Shown here piece after piece: positions 23,901 through 36,165 of a stretch of 64,000 nucleotides of DNA (positions within the stretch are counted from its first letter, which is position 1; each line of letters starts with the position of its first letter). Origin of the DNA: Myrica gale. Its lineage: Eukaryota > Streptophyta > Magnoliopsida > Fagales > Myricaceae. Below the pieces are notes generated by a model. That model searched no databases. It had not been told where the DNA came from and saw nothing but the letters and a program-made list of their open reading frames with translations. The stretch is taken from the NCBI GenBank assembly GCA_963930655.1, contig OZ005606.1, forward strand, positions 20,190,001 to 20,254,000, written 5' to 3'. The translations under genes were made by a program, and so were the position numbers.

Positions 23901-24595
23901 CACTGAATCCCAAATCCCGTTCACCATTCGACAATTCCATTGATTCCCAAATCTCTAACTAATTTCACAAAATCTTCAAACTCTCAAATCACAATTTCAT
24001 AAAATATGTTCAAATTATCAAATATGTAACATGTTCTGAACTTCTGATGTTCACCTGTGAAAAAGAGAGAGAGGAGTGGCTGGCGGCGGGTGGCTGAGAG
24101 ATCAGAGAAGTGAGATTCTGATAATTGAGAAGATAAGTTATAATAGAGGAGAGAGTGAAAATAATTGGCCAGAATACTTGGTGCGGTGAAACAACGTCGT
24201 TTCACCCTCTGCTTATAAAAAAAATAAAAAAAGGTCGGGCCCAATGGGTATCAGGCCTAGGACGTGTAACTAAAACATGTATAGGGTTGTAGTTGGCCTA
24301 GGCCTGATGAGTATCAGGCCTAGGCCAACTAATAGAAAAAAATTAGAAGTAAAATCATGTGCAATTGGTGTCGGTCGCCCAGGGCCGCTACCCCCTACTT
24401 CCGCCACTGGGTTAATGGCTTTAAAACTTGATATGACTCAAGCCTATGATAGAATATAGTGGGTTTTATCTTGCAGGTGTTAGAGTGTTTTGGTTTCAGT
24501 CAAGGATGGATATAGCTTATCCATTAATGTTTATCAATTGTTTCTTACTTTCTCCTCCTTAATGGGAGTCCATTTGGAAGAATCAAATTTGAGGG
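20990..24595. repeat. Large palindrome with LINE sequence on both arms
   Basis: The left arm (about 20990-21690) is mirrored by a right arm at about 21733-22243 that resumes at 24410-24595 after a hAT insertion. The centre is GGTAATTTTTTAC facing GGTAAAAAATTACC. The outer parts are LINE RT sequence: minus strand on the left, plus strand on the right (both containing GTGTTTTGGTTTCAGTCAAG). The inner 500 bp is unrecognised. The arms differ at roughly one base in ten by eye. Confidence 0.85.
22244..24409 (-). mobile_element. hAT transposon, deleted derivative, inserted in the palindrome
   Basis: Termini are CAGTGGCGGAA and its complement TTCCGCCACTG. A perfect 8-bp target duplication, GGTTAATG, flanks it (22236-22243 and 24410-24417). 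On the minus strand at 22374-22930 is the C-terminal part of a hAT transposase, including the dimerisation region (FPLVYRLIELALVLQVATAT, then RVFSAMKIIKSDLRNRI and DDWMNDCIV). The N-terminal transposase is missing and a segment at about 23100-24240 shows no transposase similarity. Not autonomous. The right terminus, near 24180-24400, also contains repeated GCCTAGGCC-type motifs. Confidence 0.9.
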
Positions 24596-24599
24596 TAGG

Positions 24600-25610
24600 G
24601 TGATTTCGGAGGTGGTAGAGAACGTAAGTTGGCTTCCTTTGATCCATAGGACCGGCTATGTATCGAAGAACCTGGTGGATGTCACTGTCCGTAACAATCT
24701 TAGCATATTCTCTCCGAACGAGGTAGCAAGATTCTTGGTGTTCGAGAGAGATTTGACAACATTCCCAAAGCTTACAATGTGCCAGGAGGACTGGCCTACC
24801 AGGGCTGAGGTATTCCGGACTATGCTGGGCAAGGATACATATATTTTGGAGGGAAGCTATATGATACACGGGCAGTTGCTTCCTTTTAGGCGGATCATGC
24901 ATTTGATCCTATGCTCCGCCATTGACCCGAAGAAGCACACCATAGAGCTGTCTTATAGTCGGGTCAAGTTCTTGTACATGGTAGTTGTACGAGGGCTACC
25001 TGTTGATATGACATCATACATATATCAGTCCGTTCGTGCAGAGGCTCTGAAGACTGATGCTATGAATTATTGCCGCACGAGATTCTTCTGACCCAGTTCC
25101 TGCACGCCATGATGGTACCCGAGGGTGCTGAAGAGCTGAGGACACTTCCACTTGGATCGATCAACAAGACAACACTCTCCAAATCAATGACCCAGACACG
25201 CCGAACGTTGAATGCTGCTCGAGCTACTAGAGTTAGACGACATGAGAAGCTTGAAGAGGCAATGGAGGAGCAGGATCCTGGACAGGGCTCGACCCAGGGA
25301 CTTGGGACACAACGACCAAGTTGAATGGACCATATGATGACGAAGCTAACTCAGCGGATGTAATCGATCATGCGGTCCACCCATGAGATGGTGAGTGATA
25401 TCATTGGTTGGCTGACAAATTTGGAGCGTAAGGTCGTGGACATGGACTCTGGGTGGAAGGAGGTCGCTGCGGTTCAGGAGGCCATGTAGAGAGTGGCAAG
25501 CAGTGCAAAGATATTTGCCTTGACTCAGCGGGTCGTGCTGACAGAGGAGCACATTCATCAAGTTCGTGACGTTCTAAAACTCACGGATGATGATGACGAT
25601 GAACAATAGT
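24600..25610 (+). pseudogene. Retroelement-associated 'putative plant transposon protein' relic
   Basis: Two adjacent plus-strand segments (about 24600-25091 and 25070-25324) plus a degenerate tail match, from memory, the plant transposon protein found in many eudicot genomes, often beside Athila-type Ty3/gypsy pol genes. Recognisable pieces are EVARFLVFERDLTTFP, YSRVKFLYMVVVRGLPVDM, and a C-terminal charged, probably coiled-coil region ending in an acidic run (DDDDDEQ). Treated as an LTR-retroelement fossil: broken, no LTRs located. Its left side abuts the palindrome's LINE sequence. Confidence 0.55.
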
Positions 25611-27750
25611 CTTTCTTTATTTAGTTTTATTATTACATTTATTTTTTATTATGTTTTGAGGACACTCATTCAAAAAATTTTGATATTAGAACTTAACACA
25701 CTTATGTTGATATTAGGGTTGGTTGTGATGTGTTTATATTAAAGTATTTGTGATTTTGGTTGATTTTGGCAAGAATTTGTGGTGAAAAAGGAGTCTGTGC
25801 GTCAAAGAACGTCCTGTTGGAATGATTAGTGGGTTTAATATGTCAATTGATTATTTGGGGTCCTCATTAACATTTGTGTGCAACTTCAAGGGCTCATAGT
25901 GACTTTACCCCCATTACTTTTGTTGCTTTTCTAGTTTGACGTTTTTCTATGGAATTCGTGGCTTTAATTGTGAAGATGATAGGTTAGGACTTTCTTTTTA
26001 TGATTAGAACTTTCTTTTTATGATTAGAGGTGAATTTTAATAGCTTTTGATGTTATGTTGATCATCATCAAGGTACTAAAGTGTTTAGATTTAATAGAAT
26101 GGTTTAATTATCGCAGATTAATTTCTCATCTATATATTTGTATTGAATTATGATTTATGGATACATTGAAAGCTTTAAGAATCCCTATTATGTGAAATTA
26201 AAGCTATCGTCAAACTATTTATTGAATCCGAATATATGAATATCTTTGCAAGGGTTATTGTTAGATTTTTCGGTTGGAGAAAATCATCATTTTCACCCAA
26301 TTAAGTGTAACTAATTAAAGACATCATGAGTTGTTAAATGAATCCTTTATATCCTTGTAATTTCTCTTTATTAGTTTCGTCGTTATTTTCTATTTATTTA
26401 AATGCAATCTTAAAATCAAATCTAAAAATCCATGAAAGAATTATTCTTTATTTTGTTTAACTTTTTCAATTATCATTTTCTATTTCACAATTTAATCCAT
26501 GTGGATTAGACCCTGTTGAGTACTGCAGAAGTCTTTATACTTGCAATAATAACTCAAAGTAATTGAAACATTAATTTTGATTATAATTTTTGTGTAACAC
26601 ATTATCACCATCAGTGCCAACCCCACATTCAAACAAACGCAATCGCAAACAGATCAGTTCAAACACCAAAATAATTGTTATAAGTAACACTGAACAAAGC
26701 CAACACACATCCATAAATGAGAGAACAATCACCAACTTTGAAATATCAATACGTGGGAATAAAAAAAAACTACTAACAATTTTCAATCACTGTACTCATC
26801 TCTTTCAAAGTTACCTCGACAAAAAACAAATGAAGAATACCTATAATTTCAGCCCAATGTTTGCGCGCAAGGTGGAATTAGCTGGGGACCAACCGTCAAA
26901 TGTTGTAAACAAGAGCAACAAGCTGAGAAACCCACTACAATGCGTGTTATCTGTCTGAGAAAAAGAAGATGGAGTTCCCTTGTTGGTAAGGACTGGATCT
27001 AGCTGATAAATAATACTCAAATTTTGGCCCAAAAATAGAACCATATGTTGATTACCGAACAAAGCAAGGTAAGACTCCAAACCAATTAATCTGAACTGTT
27101 AGTGCTTTTTGGAATTTCAGGTGTCAAGAAATCGGCTTCACTGTGCGGCAGGCTCTAAAGAGGGTGCACAATCGATCAATAGCTACAAAGTGATCTCTAG
27201 TGTCTGCTTTGAGATTTTGTTAATCAGTGACTCCTATGGGTGGCATCGTTCTTCGAAATAGTTAAGAACAACGATGAGTTTTGAATTGTTGGTTTTGAGA
27301 GGTGATTTGCGGGGATCTGACATGTAGCAATATCATTAATTAGGACACCGTCATTGTTTAGCATTCGAAATGGGGTTGAGAGGAATAAAGAGAAATTGGC
27401 GACGATATGGGCACTTTGTTGATTTTTAGTAACAATCAAGGTATTGATGATAACAACAAAGAAAATTGAGATGGATAAGCAAAGATCAAATGAGCATGGA
27501 ACGAAGATTCTATCACACAAGGATCAATCAATAGAAGAAGCTCAAAAGTGAAGAGTATAGACTATAAGGTATATATCTTGTGACTCCAAGTTTCACTTTT
27601 AACAAGAATTTGAGAGTCAATTTGGAAAAAGCTCTATATAAACTCTCAAATCTTATTTATATTCTTAGGGAGTTGGTTTTTGAAATTGAATTTTCAAAAT
27701 GTAAAAAATGGGCTTGCAAATTATAGAGGTTGTACAGACTACTTGTAGGG
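25611..27750. other. AT-rich DNA, probably retroelement-derived, no gene recognised
   Basis: It follows the transposon-protein relic; the phrase TTTTGAGGACACTC near 25660 resembles the region after coding in some Gypsy elements, but I could not delimit an LTR. The rest has no recognised coding content. Confidence 0.3.
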
Positions 27751-27832
27751 GTCGACCAAAGATTTGTAGCATTCGACCAAGAATTTATAGCAGTCGACCA
27801 GGAATTGATAACTGTCGACCAAGTGTCAGCGT
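27751..27832 (+). repeat. GTCGACC minisatellite, about 21-bp period
   Basis: About three and a half units built on TCGACCAAGAATTTATAGCA-like sequence. The same palindromic core is clustered inside the MULE-like elements at 15703 and 29267, so this may be a remnant of a related element. Confidence 0.65.
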
Positions 27833-28009
27833 ATTGAAACCTTTTGACTTTTCACGTTTGTGACAACGGCTAGCTGTAGCGGTCGACTGTATACGTATTC
27901 GATTCTTTATGTCTTTATTTGTGCTCTTATATTTTATAATATCAATATAATACATATATCTCATAATTTTACAGTGAACATTTTTCCGAGTTAAGCGCCA
28001 ACAATGCTA

Positions 28010-30441
28010 TTGATATAGCTCGTAGGCACGAAGATGAATTTTAACAATGGTTTCTGATACGGGCAAATTAATCATCATATTATATAGAATGCCACATTGG
28101 TGTGAGTATTATTTATTGTTTCATATAGTTATGCTTGTATCGTAGGTTCAAAAATTACGTAGTTGAACAAACTCAAGTGAAATTGATGACACATATGCTC
28201 TTGCATGAGGTCCGGAACTTAGAGCATCCCGATTCTTAACGTGCATTGTTAATGGGATTAAATACCATAAAATTGAACGGGAAGTTTGTAGAAAGACAAA
28301 TAATATAGGTGGTTCAGCTCCAGAAGATCACTTGAGCAAAGGAACTGAGTACTTTTTTTTAGTTGTGCACATTCTTGCACTTTGCTACTTGAGTAACAAT
28401 ATCATGTACGTTTTCAAATGTGATTGGTGGGACATAAGAAACGCAAAACATGGGTATACTAATAATCTCTTGATGTTAACGGACCAAGGGCGACAAGTGT
28501 TTTACTTGGCCGATCCTAAGAAGGGTGGATCCAAGCATGTCCACGAATGGAGCTTCATTGTGTTTTGGAGGTAAGATTTATCAATTTAATCAATGAAATT
28601 CTTAGTTTTTTAGGTATAGATTTTCTGTTGTTGAGGTTTGAATTTGTGGATGAAATTGATGTATACATGCTTATAGTTAGTTTCATACTTGTTTAGGTGT
28701 ATTGAATACATGTTTTAGGAGTAAAAAAACATGTTTTGGAATTTGATTGAGAGTTTTGGTTCGGTAAATTTTGTCTTTTTTACGCATCGTTCGAACATTG
28801 TAGAAGTGTTTGTTCGAACGAAAGTGCAAAAATTGTTCGTTTACAGGGAGGCAATCACGTTCGTTTACATGTATTGTGGTAGTTTAAACATGTTCGAATG
28901 TTTTTTATTGTTTGAAAAGTATAAGTTTTCAATTATGCATGACAAATCTAATTTTCCTAACAAATAAAAAGAACGTTAGGACAATTGTCGTACATAATGC
29001 AAAACTTTTAATATTCCTAACAAATAAGAAGAAAGTTTTGAATGTGTTTGATAGATCACAATACGTATGATCTGTGTAAACATGTTAGATATAGTCCTTT
29101 ACTACATCAACCTTGCCTGGGGCCTTAGCTTTTCCAATGCTGATATTGCATCACCTTCACCGAAAACGACATTGTATAGATAAGTTATATATATTTTTTA
29201 TTCTGCCGAATTTTTTTTAATGATGATCTTTGTCAATTATTTAAGAGTTATATTAATTAAAATTTAAGGAATTTGGCATTTCAGTCCTTGGGTTTATACC
29301 CATTTGGCAAATGGGTCATTGGGTTTCAAATTTCAAAATTTTAGTCCTTGGATTTTCGTTGTTTGACAAAATGGTCCTTCCGTTAGTCTGCCGTCCATAT
29401 GCTTGACAGATTTGAAGCAGTCGACCGGATATATGTGTAAAAAGTGAGTAGTCGACCGCTTCATATAGCGGACGACCGTACAAATTTACTGACGTGTAAC
29501 GGTCGACCTCTTCAAATTGGTTAAGTATATGGACAACAAACTAACAGAATGACCATTTTGTCAAACAACGAAAACCCAAGGACTAAAATTTTGAAATTTG
29601 AAACTCAAGGACCCATTTGTCAAAGGGGTATAAACCCAAGAACCAAGTTGTCAAATTCCCTAAAATTTACGATTTAGGAAGAGTTGGATGCACGTAGAGG
29701 CCAAGATAGATTATTTATTATTGCGAATTCTATTTAATTCTTTCCAATATTGCGATTAATAATTTAATTGTACATTTTGTTAACAAATTTTTTATTTAAT
29801 GAACTATTTAAATAATTTTCTAGCAATTTTTTAAGATTTTATTTTTAAAAAAACTGTTCCAACGTTAGGTTTTGCGTTCGAAATACAATGTGTCACCCCT
29901 ACGTTCGAACCATATTTGAACGTTTCTCATTCTCGTTCATAACATGTTAGAACAACTACTTTTTTATTCTTGAATCGGTATCTCGAACGGACTTAACTAA
30001 ATACGTTGGAATGACAAAAAACGTTCAAACGTTTTTTACCTTTATGTCTGAAACCGTCAAAAATTTTATCGAGTGAAACATTATAAATCACTAAGAACGG
30101 TTATGGACGTCACAGTTTACAACGTTGTAACGGTATCTGAAATATCGAACGTAATATTTTGGTTGTTGTTCGAACGTTTATCGAATGATTTTATATTTTC
30201 TGTCGAAACCCGTTTGAACTTAATCCTCAATTGTTCATTCTAAAGAGTTCGAATGATAATTTTATTTTGGGACGGAACCTTTCCCATCCCGAAAAAATAC
30301 TTTTTGGGACAGAACCATTTCCATCCTAAAAATTCTTTTGTAACGAACTTGTTGGGACACTTGGGGCGACAGATGAATTTCATCCCAAAAATGTTTTTGG
30401 GACGGAAAATTCCGCCCCAAAAGCCAATTTTTGTTGTAGTG
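28010..30441 (+). mobile_element. CACTA (En/Spm) transposon relic, 3' part
   Basis: At 28010-28600, degenerate plus-strand coding matches the DUF4216 region that follows the transposase domain in plant CACTA TNP2 proteins (VFKCDWWDIRNAKHGY, then LTDQGRQVFYLADPKKG). The region then carries many subterminal CGTTCGAACG-like motifs (28780-30260) and ends with TTTTTGTTGTAGTG at 30441, the complement of a CACTACAA terminus. The 5' end and the catalytic transposase are not found. Frames are broken. A MULE-like element is nested at 29267-29660. Confidence 0.75.
29267..29660. mobile_element. Non-autonomous MULE-like element, perfect 9-bp TSD
   Basis: Long terminal inverted repeats: left GGAATTTGGCATTTCAGTCC, right (reverse complement) GGAATTTGACAACTTGGTTC, continuing through GGGTTTATACCC. 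TAAAATTTA flanks both sides exactly (29258-29266 and 29661-29669). The centre carries GTCGACCG-type repeats, as in the 15.7-kb element. No coding. Nested in a CACTA relic. Confidence 0.85.
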
Positions 30442-30703
30442 ACTAAATCTTTTAGGCTATGATCAACATTAGAATAAAGTAAATAGAAACCAAAATTCTA
30501 AGTGGAAAAGAGCGATGATGTTATACCTATGGCAAAACAATACGCTTACAACAATTTCAAGCTCTTTTTTTATTAAAAAAATATGAATTTTCTTTTTTGA
30601 CTTATAATATATGAAGTCGTACTATGTATTATACATGGATGGAAGCCGATGATGTTTGTCCATTGCAATGTAAACCTTAATAAATGATCTTATTTTTGCC
30701 TTG
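30442..30703. other. Spacer between two CACTA relics
   Basis: About 260 bp of AT-rich sequence between the 3' terminus of one CACTA element and the 5' terminus of the next. No gene seen. Confidence 0.5.
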
Positions 30704-33300
30704 CACTACAAGAAATATAGCTTTAGGTGACAAAATTTTTGATGTCAAACCAAATTTTATCACCTAAAGTGGTCTTTCAATGAAAAAATATTAATTTCAT
30801 CACCCAAAACCATCGAGGAACGCCAAAACTGTCAGGACTGGTCAAACACACGTTCAGACTTATTTCTGGTGTGACAACATACACGCGTTGCAAATGAGTG
30901 ACGATAAAAATAGTCACAAAATACAAAATATCGTCCGAACAAATAAGCAAAATGTTCACACTCTCAACTGGGTGACAAATTTCAATCATCGTAACTGAGT
31001 GACAATTAAAATTGTCACAATTTTTATAATACCGTCTGAACTCTTTTTATACAACGTCCGCACAGACATTACCTAACGAATAATAATCGTCAACATATAG
31101 TGACAAATTAAAAATCATCATGAACACTCAATCACATCCGGACGTCATCAATCGCATTCTAACAAAAAATACCTTCATCCGGACGGTATAAAACATGTCC
31201 CCACAGGTATGATTGCTTCTTCCGCGAATCGTGTGGTTCCACGTTGCAAAACTTTAGACACGTGATTTTGAAACCGTCCTGACCAATGAATAACATCCGG
31301 ACCAATCTTTTTATAATTGTATAAGCTTAAAAAAATCGTCAAAACTCGTTTGAACGACAAGGTAACTCGAGGGATGTTGTATTATATAAAACAAATTGTC
31401 TGAATGGTTGTTTATACGGTCGAGACTCTTTCATTTATGATTCTTTTATTGAGACGTTGTCGTATGAGGATTTACAAACAGCGTCCGGACGTTATTGTTT
31501 ATGATCAGAAGCTATCGTCTCGGTATTTCTAAAATGGTGTCGCGAAATATAAGTTAATGTTCGAACAATGGTGGCCCGTCTGAACGGGTGCTTTTATGAC
31601 CAGACGCTATCGTTTGAGAATTACTAAAATGACGTCGTGAACTGTAATATATAGTTCAGACGTGTATGTAGTCGTGTGGATGGTTATGAAGTTTTAGGCG
31701 GCAACAATTCCTTCGAAACTAATACACGCAGGCATCTGAACTTCCTATTATGGTTCAGACAGTTTTGAGTACGTCCGAACTGTTTTTGTTGTTATGTTCA
31801 TGCATTCATTTAGTAGTCTTAGCCCCCGTTTAAGAATTATACGGAATTCGGATAACAAAATCGGTGTAATTCTTGAATTGTCTGTCATGGACAGTTTGAA
31901 TTTACAATATGAGTAACGTGCGTAATTGTATCTGTTATTGTGACAGATGTGTTCAGAAATTTCGATAAAAATCTTCTTTTATCCTTCGGATACACATTCA
32001 AAATTGAGCTTACACACTTGCCTTAAATGATGAGTGTTTATACTCAATGTTGTAGGTGTGTGTATCTGGGGATTGAGAGGAAATGCTGTCGAAATTTCTA
32101 GAGCATTGGTCCCAATGGTCGGGTCATTTACGTTCAGTACGTGATATTGTAAACTTGAATGAGATATGACTCATCACCCGTAGAAATTGGAGTTGAGTAT
32201 AAATGTCATCATTATTTGCATTATTTTTTTATTTTCGTCTTTGAAGGAATAATATGGATAAGAGCTGGATTTATGAGGCTGATAGACTGAAAAGTACGAA
32301 GTATAATGATGGTGTTCGGGATTTTATGAGTGTTACCTGTAGTTATGCAGATAGTTGGGGACTAATAAGATGTATATGTACGAGATGTAAGAATGTGTTG
32401 TTTAAACTAGTGGATGAGATGAACGTTTATTTTTATTTTATTATTAATTGTGCTAACAACTGTAAATGTACAATGCAGAGGATGAGTGCAATAAATAAGG
32501 AGAATATAAATAAGCTGAAGATTATACACACATCGAGAGCGAGGTCCTTCTAACACGCAAGAGCGTTGTTAGTAAGTAATAAATTTACATTTTTATTATT
32601 TAGTATTTAAATACATGACTTAGGTATTTTAATATGCACGTTTTATATTTCTTTTTGTATACAGAAAAATACAGAATCTAATGAGATTAGTCTTGCATTG
32701 TTGTATAAAAAGACTCATACTTATAACATGTGGATATCAGAAGATGCGTGGAAAAATTTTGTAAGTTGTAACGTTAGATTTAATGATGCATTCTTTATGT
32801 TTCATATGTGCAAATTTTGTGTTCTTTTCTAATTTTGTAGGAAAAAATGGAAGCGTTACAATTGTAACACGAGTCAGAGGGAAAGTCATACACCGAAGTG
32901 GAGATCTTTGCTGAGGTGTTAGGGACGAAAGCATGTTACGTGCAAGGTTTAGGCCATTCAGTACGGTCTATTGGACCATCTTCATCAGCAACGTCCGTTG
33001 ATTTGTCTAGGAGATTGGAGGAGGCCAGATTAGAGATTGAGGAGATGATGGCTATATAGATGGAATATGAAATGCTTCTGATCAAACAGTCAGATATGAA
33101 GCAGACGATGCGAGTGCATCTGCAGATGATAGAGGAGCAACAACAGAAGAAAGACGAAGAGCATCATAAGATGTTGCAGGAACAATAAAGGAACGTAGTA
33201 ACACAACAAGAACTGATGATGCAACTAATGGTGGAGCAAATGCGTGAGCAGCTGATAGAGCAGATTAGACAGTTGTAATCTCGTACAACACCCAAACAAA
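30704..33300 (+). mobile_element. CACTA (En/Spm) transposon, rearranged, 5' end present
   Basis: Starts CACTACAAGAAATATAGC at 30704 and has dense GTCCGAAC/CGTCCGGAC subterminal motifs to about 31750. At 32254-32553 (plus) lies the N-terminal transposase-associated domain (MDKSWIYEADR, then the Cys pairs of IRCICTRCKN). At about 32665-33280 is a plant En/Spm accessory (TNP1/Ptta-like) relic with EIFAEVLGTKACYVQGLGHSV followed by a Gln/Glu-rich coiled coil. The catalytic transposase domain between them is missing, so it is a deletion derivative. A 3' TAGTG terminus was not found with confidence; the end given is the end of recognisable coding. Confidence 0.7.
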
Positions 33301-34918
33301 AATTTGGGTAGATTTTTGTATTTTCACTACTTTGTCAATACTTATCGATTATGTTTTTTATTTACTTTTAATGACGATTGCAAATTTTAATTAAATTAAT
33401 TCAAATACGTAGAGAACGGTTTGAATGGTCTAATTGTAGACATGGGCACAAATTTTCTTGTTGAGTCGTAATGCAAACAATGACATGTCAACGTGTATGG
33501 GTGGATTTCAAGGCAAGAAAGATTCAATTAACCATCATTGTGACAATTGTGCTTCTCAGAGATGGCCTAATAATCATCACCCAACCCATTTTAGCCCTTG
33601 TTGGTATAAACTAGACCTTAATAAGATTGGACAAGAGAGAAAGCCAACAACCAAATATGCAACAGAAACAAACCAACAACAAAATATGCAATTACCAAAA
33701 CAAAATCAAATCTCAAATATTTGTAAATCGAAACCTAATCCAGACAAAAGCAGCAAGGAGAGAAGACATAGAGAGAAAAAGACAGAAGAGGGTGATTGAG
33801 TGGGGAGGGACTGAAGCTTTGATGAAGAGGAGGGGCTGGAGATTTCGACGAAGAGGGGAGGGGCTATCAACGACGAGGGTAGGGATCGAAGGGCAGCGAC
33901 GGAGATAGTATCGAAAAGTGCTGTCAGCTGTGAGGGCTAAGACTTGAGACTTGTTTTAATAATTTACACTATTTCTTATAACTAGTATAATAATCTTAAT
34001 TAAAATAAGTTTGGAGTAATAATATATAATACTTATAATTTAAAAGTACAATTTTCTTTATATAACATTGCATGATTTCTTATATGTGTTTAATATATAA
34101 TTGATATGTGTTAATTAACCTAAGTACTTTATATGTATACATAATGACTAAATTATAGCCTCTAAGACCATATATTAAATTATGTACTTTAATTGCATAA
34201 GCTAATCTCACAATATATTTGTGTTTGAAATTAAATAAAATATCATAATAAATAGTATTATATTACTAATTATTCAAAATATATATGCTCATTATAAGTA
34301 TTATAATAGATGTTTTCTAAACTCTTAAGTATGTTTGTTTGCCAAAATTTTGAGGAATATTCCCGAAATTTTAGAAATTTTTACTTTATTGATATTTATT
34401 GGGGTTTGTGAAAAGTAAAGTGTGTATGTATAAAAATTAAAAATGTTAGTGTGTTTTGCTGGAAATTTTCATGATCTGAATTGTTGGGGAAACAAACATT
34501 ACCTTAGATTTAGTAAATAAAAATACAATTACCATAACAACTTTGGATTATAACAACTATGGTCATTCTCGTTCCGGTACCCACCAAAATCAAAATTATT
34601 ATTTTGATTCCATTTCAGAATAAACCAGAACGGAACCGGAATTGGAACCGGAACCATAAATTCTAGTTTCTAATGTGGGACTAAAAAGACAGATTTAATT
34701 TGGGCTCATTGATCCAAAAATGAATTTTTTGAGTCGTGTTTTGTGGGCGAAATAACTCTAAATTAAAATTACAACTAAACAACTAAATTCAAAAATAATA
34801 TTTCACTATTTCAGGATTCCAAAGTAAACTCTAAATTAAAATTACAACTAAATAACGAAATGTCAAAACAAAATAAACTCTAAAATAAATTTACAAAAAA
34901 ATTACTTAAAAAAAATAA
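33301..34918. other. AT-rich DNA with no gene recognised
   Basis: Includes an unrecognised open frame at 33458-33799 (Gln/Asn/Lys-rich, probably not a gene) and a GGAACCGGAATTGGAACCGG-type repeat near 34630. A related inverted sequence occurs near 37540-37610, suggesting that an outer element may enclose the next two insertions. Confidence 0.35.
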
Positions 34919-35552
34919 GGGAAATTGACAATTTACTCCTTAGGTTATGACCCTTTTTGCATTTTAATCCCTAGATTTAAAACTTCAAATCTAAAGTCCT
35001 TATATTCTCTATCTTTGACGATAAGGCCCTTCCGTTACACTGTCGTCCCTCCCCTTAACGGAGACTCTTAATATGTCACCTATAATTCCACGTGTCGCGC
35101 TGACCTGCCACCTTCCCTTAAGAGCCTCGTGTACAGCGCTTCCTCCAAGAACTTCTTGGACCGCTTCGCCACGCTCCTCGTGCACCCGAACTGAAACTGC
35201 TGCAACGCCATCATTCAAATGCAATGGTTTCTAGTCTCCGAAGTGAGGATTTTCATTCGACTTCTCTGGTACTAAAATCCTATCGTCGCCGAGCAGGAGG
35301 AGTCAGAAAAAATGGATGCAGGGAGGTTCTGGGCTATGGAAATTGGGCCCGAGTGTACGGACGAGTCCAAGCAGACTTAAGAGGCTGCGAGATTTTGCTT
35401 CGAGACTTAAGAGACTTGTGTTATCTGGGCATCGTTTTCCTTGAGATGAATAGAATAGCTCTACTCGTTATCAAAGTTATACTCTCTTTAGTTCACCTAA
35501 GCACTGCATTTTGGTAATGTAGTTGCCAGATGGGGTAGCTGATTTAGTTCTA

Positions 35553-35582
35553 GTTCTCTCTCTCTCTCTCTCTCTCTCTCTG
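35553..35582 (+). repeat. CT dinucleotide microsatellite
   Basis: About 15 CT units inside the Pack-MULE, in what looks like captured intron or UTR sequence upstream of the PPR fragment. Confidence 0.95.
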
Positions 35583-35710
35583 TGAAGTGACTTCTTCTTG
35601 ATTTTATCACATTGTTCATTGTAATGTTCTTAGTTATCTTTTGGCATTTGTATATGTAATCGCTACTGCGAGTTAAAAAATTACTGGACACTTAATTTAT
35701 AATATTGCAG

Positions 35711-36165
35711 CTTTCAGAAACTATGTGCAAAAGGGGGATGAATAAAACGGTCAGTGATCAAGCTGTGCATCTCTATCTAGTTTCCAAAACACGAGGCTTT
35801 GCTGCTGCAGAAAATTATTTTGTCGGACTTCCTGAATCATCAAAAACTCATCTCTGTTAATCATTTCTGTTATGACTGAAAAAGCAGAAGCCCTCATGGA
35901 GAAGATGAAGGAACTTAACCTTCCTCTAACCTCCATGCCTTATAACAGCCTCATGACCCTTTACTCAAAAAATGGGCAGCCGGCAAAGATCCCAGCCATC
36001 ATACAGGAAATGAAGGCCTCTAATATCATGCTGGATTCTTATACATATAATGTTTTGGATGAGGGCTCTTGCTGCTGTCAATGATATTGCTATGGTTGAA
36101 AGGATTGTTGATGAGATGAAGAGGGATGGCCGAGTTGCACCCATAACTGAATATGAAAATGTCTA
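35711..36165 (+). pseudogene. Captured PPR (pentatricopeptide repeat) gene fragment
   Basis: After an intron-like acceptor (AATATTGCAG) the sequence reads LSETMCKRGMNKTVSDQAVH, then LVSKTRGFAAAENYFVGLPE, then MTEKAEALMEKMKELNLPL, YNSLMTLYSKNGQPAKIPAI and MKASNIMLDSYTYNV. This matches P-class organellar PPR proteins of the Arabidopsis At1g60770 type (from memory). Compared with that protein a stretch after the second PPR motif is missing (a deletion near 35853-35872 joins SSKTHL to MTEKAEA). A frame change follows YTYNV, and the frame is lost at 36165 where the transposon TIR begins. It is a fragment, not a working gene; the intact parent should be elsewhere in the genome. Confidence 0.85.

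Noticed and set aside
26933-26945. CACTACAATG as the 5' end of the first CACTA element
   Set aside because: It does not share the TTTTTGTTGTAGTG partner's extended terminus and no subterminal motifs follow it.
27751-27832. CRISPR-like array
   Set aside because: Spacing is a simple 21-bp tandem repeat without distinct spacers, in a plant genome.
33415-33475. TTTTCTTGTTGAGTCG as the 3' end of the second CACTA element
   Set aside because: Only a partial resemblance to the expected TTTCTTGTAGTG; too weak to place an end.
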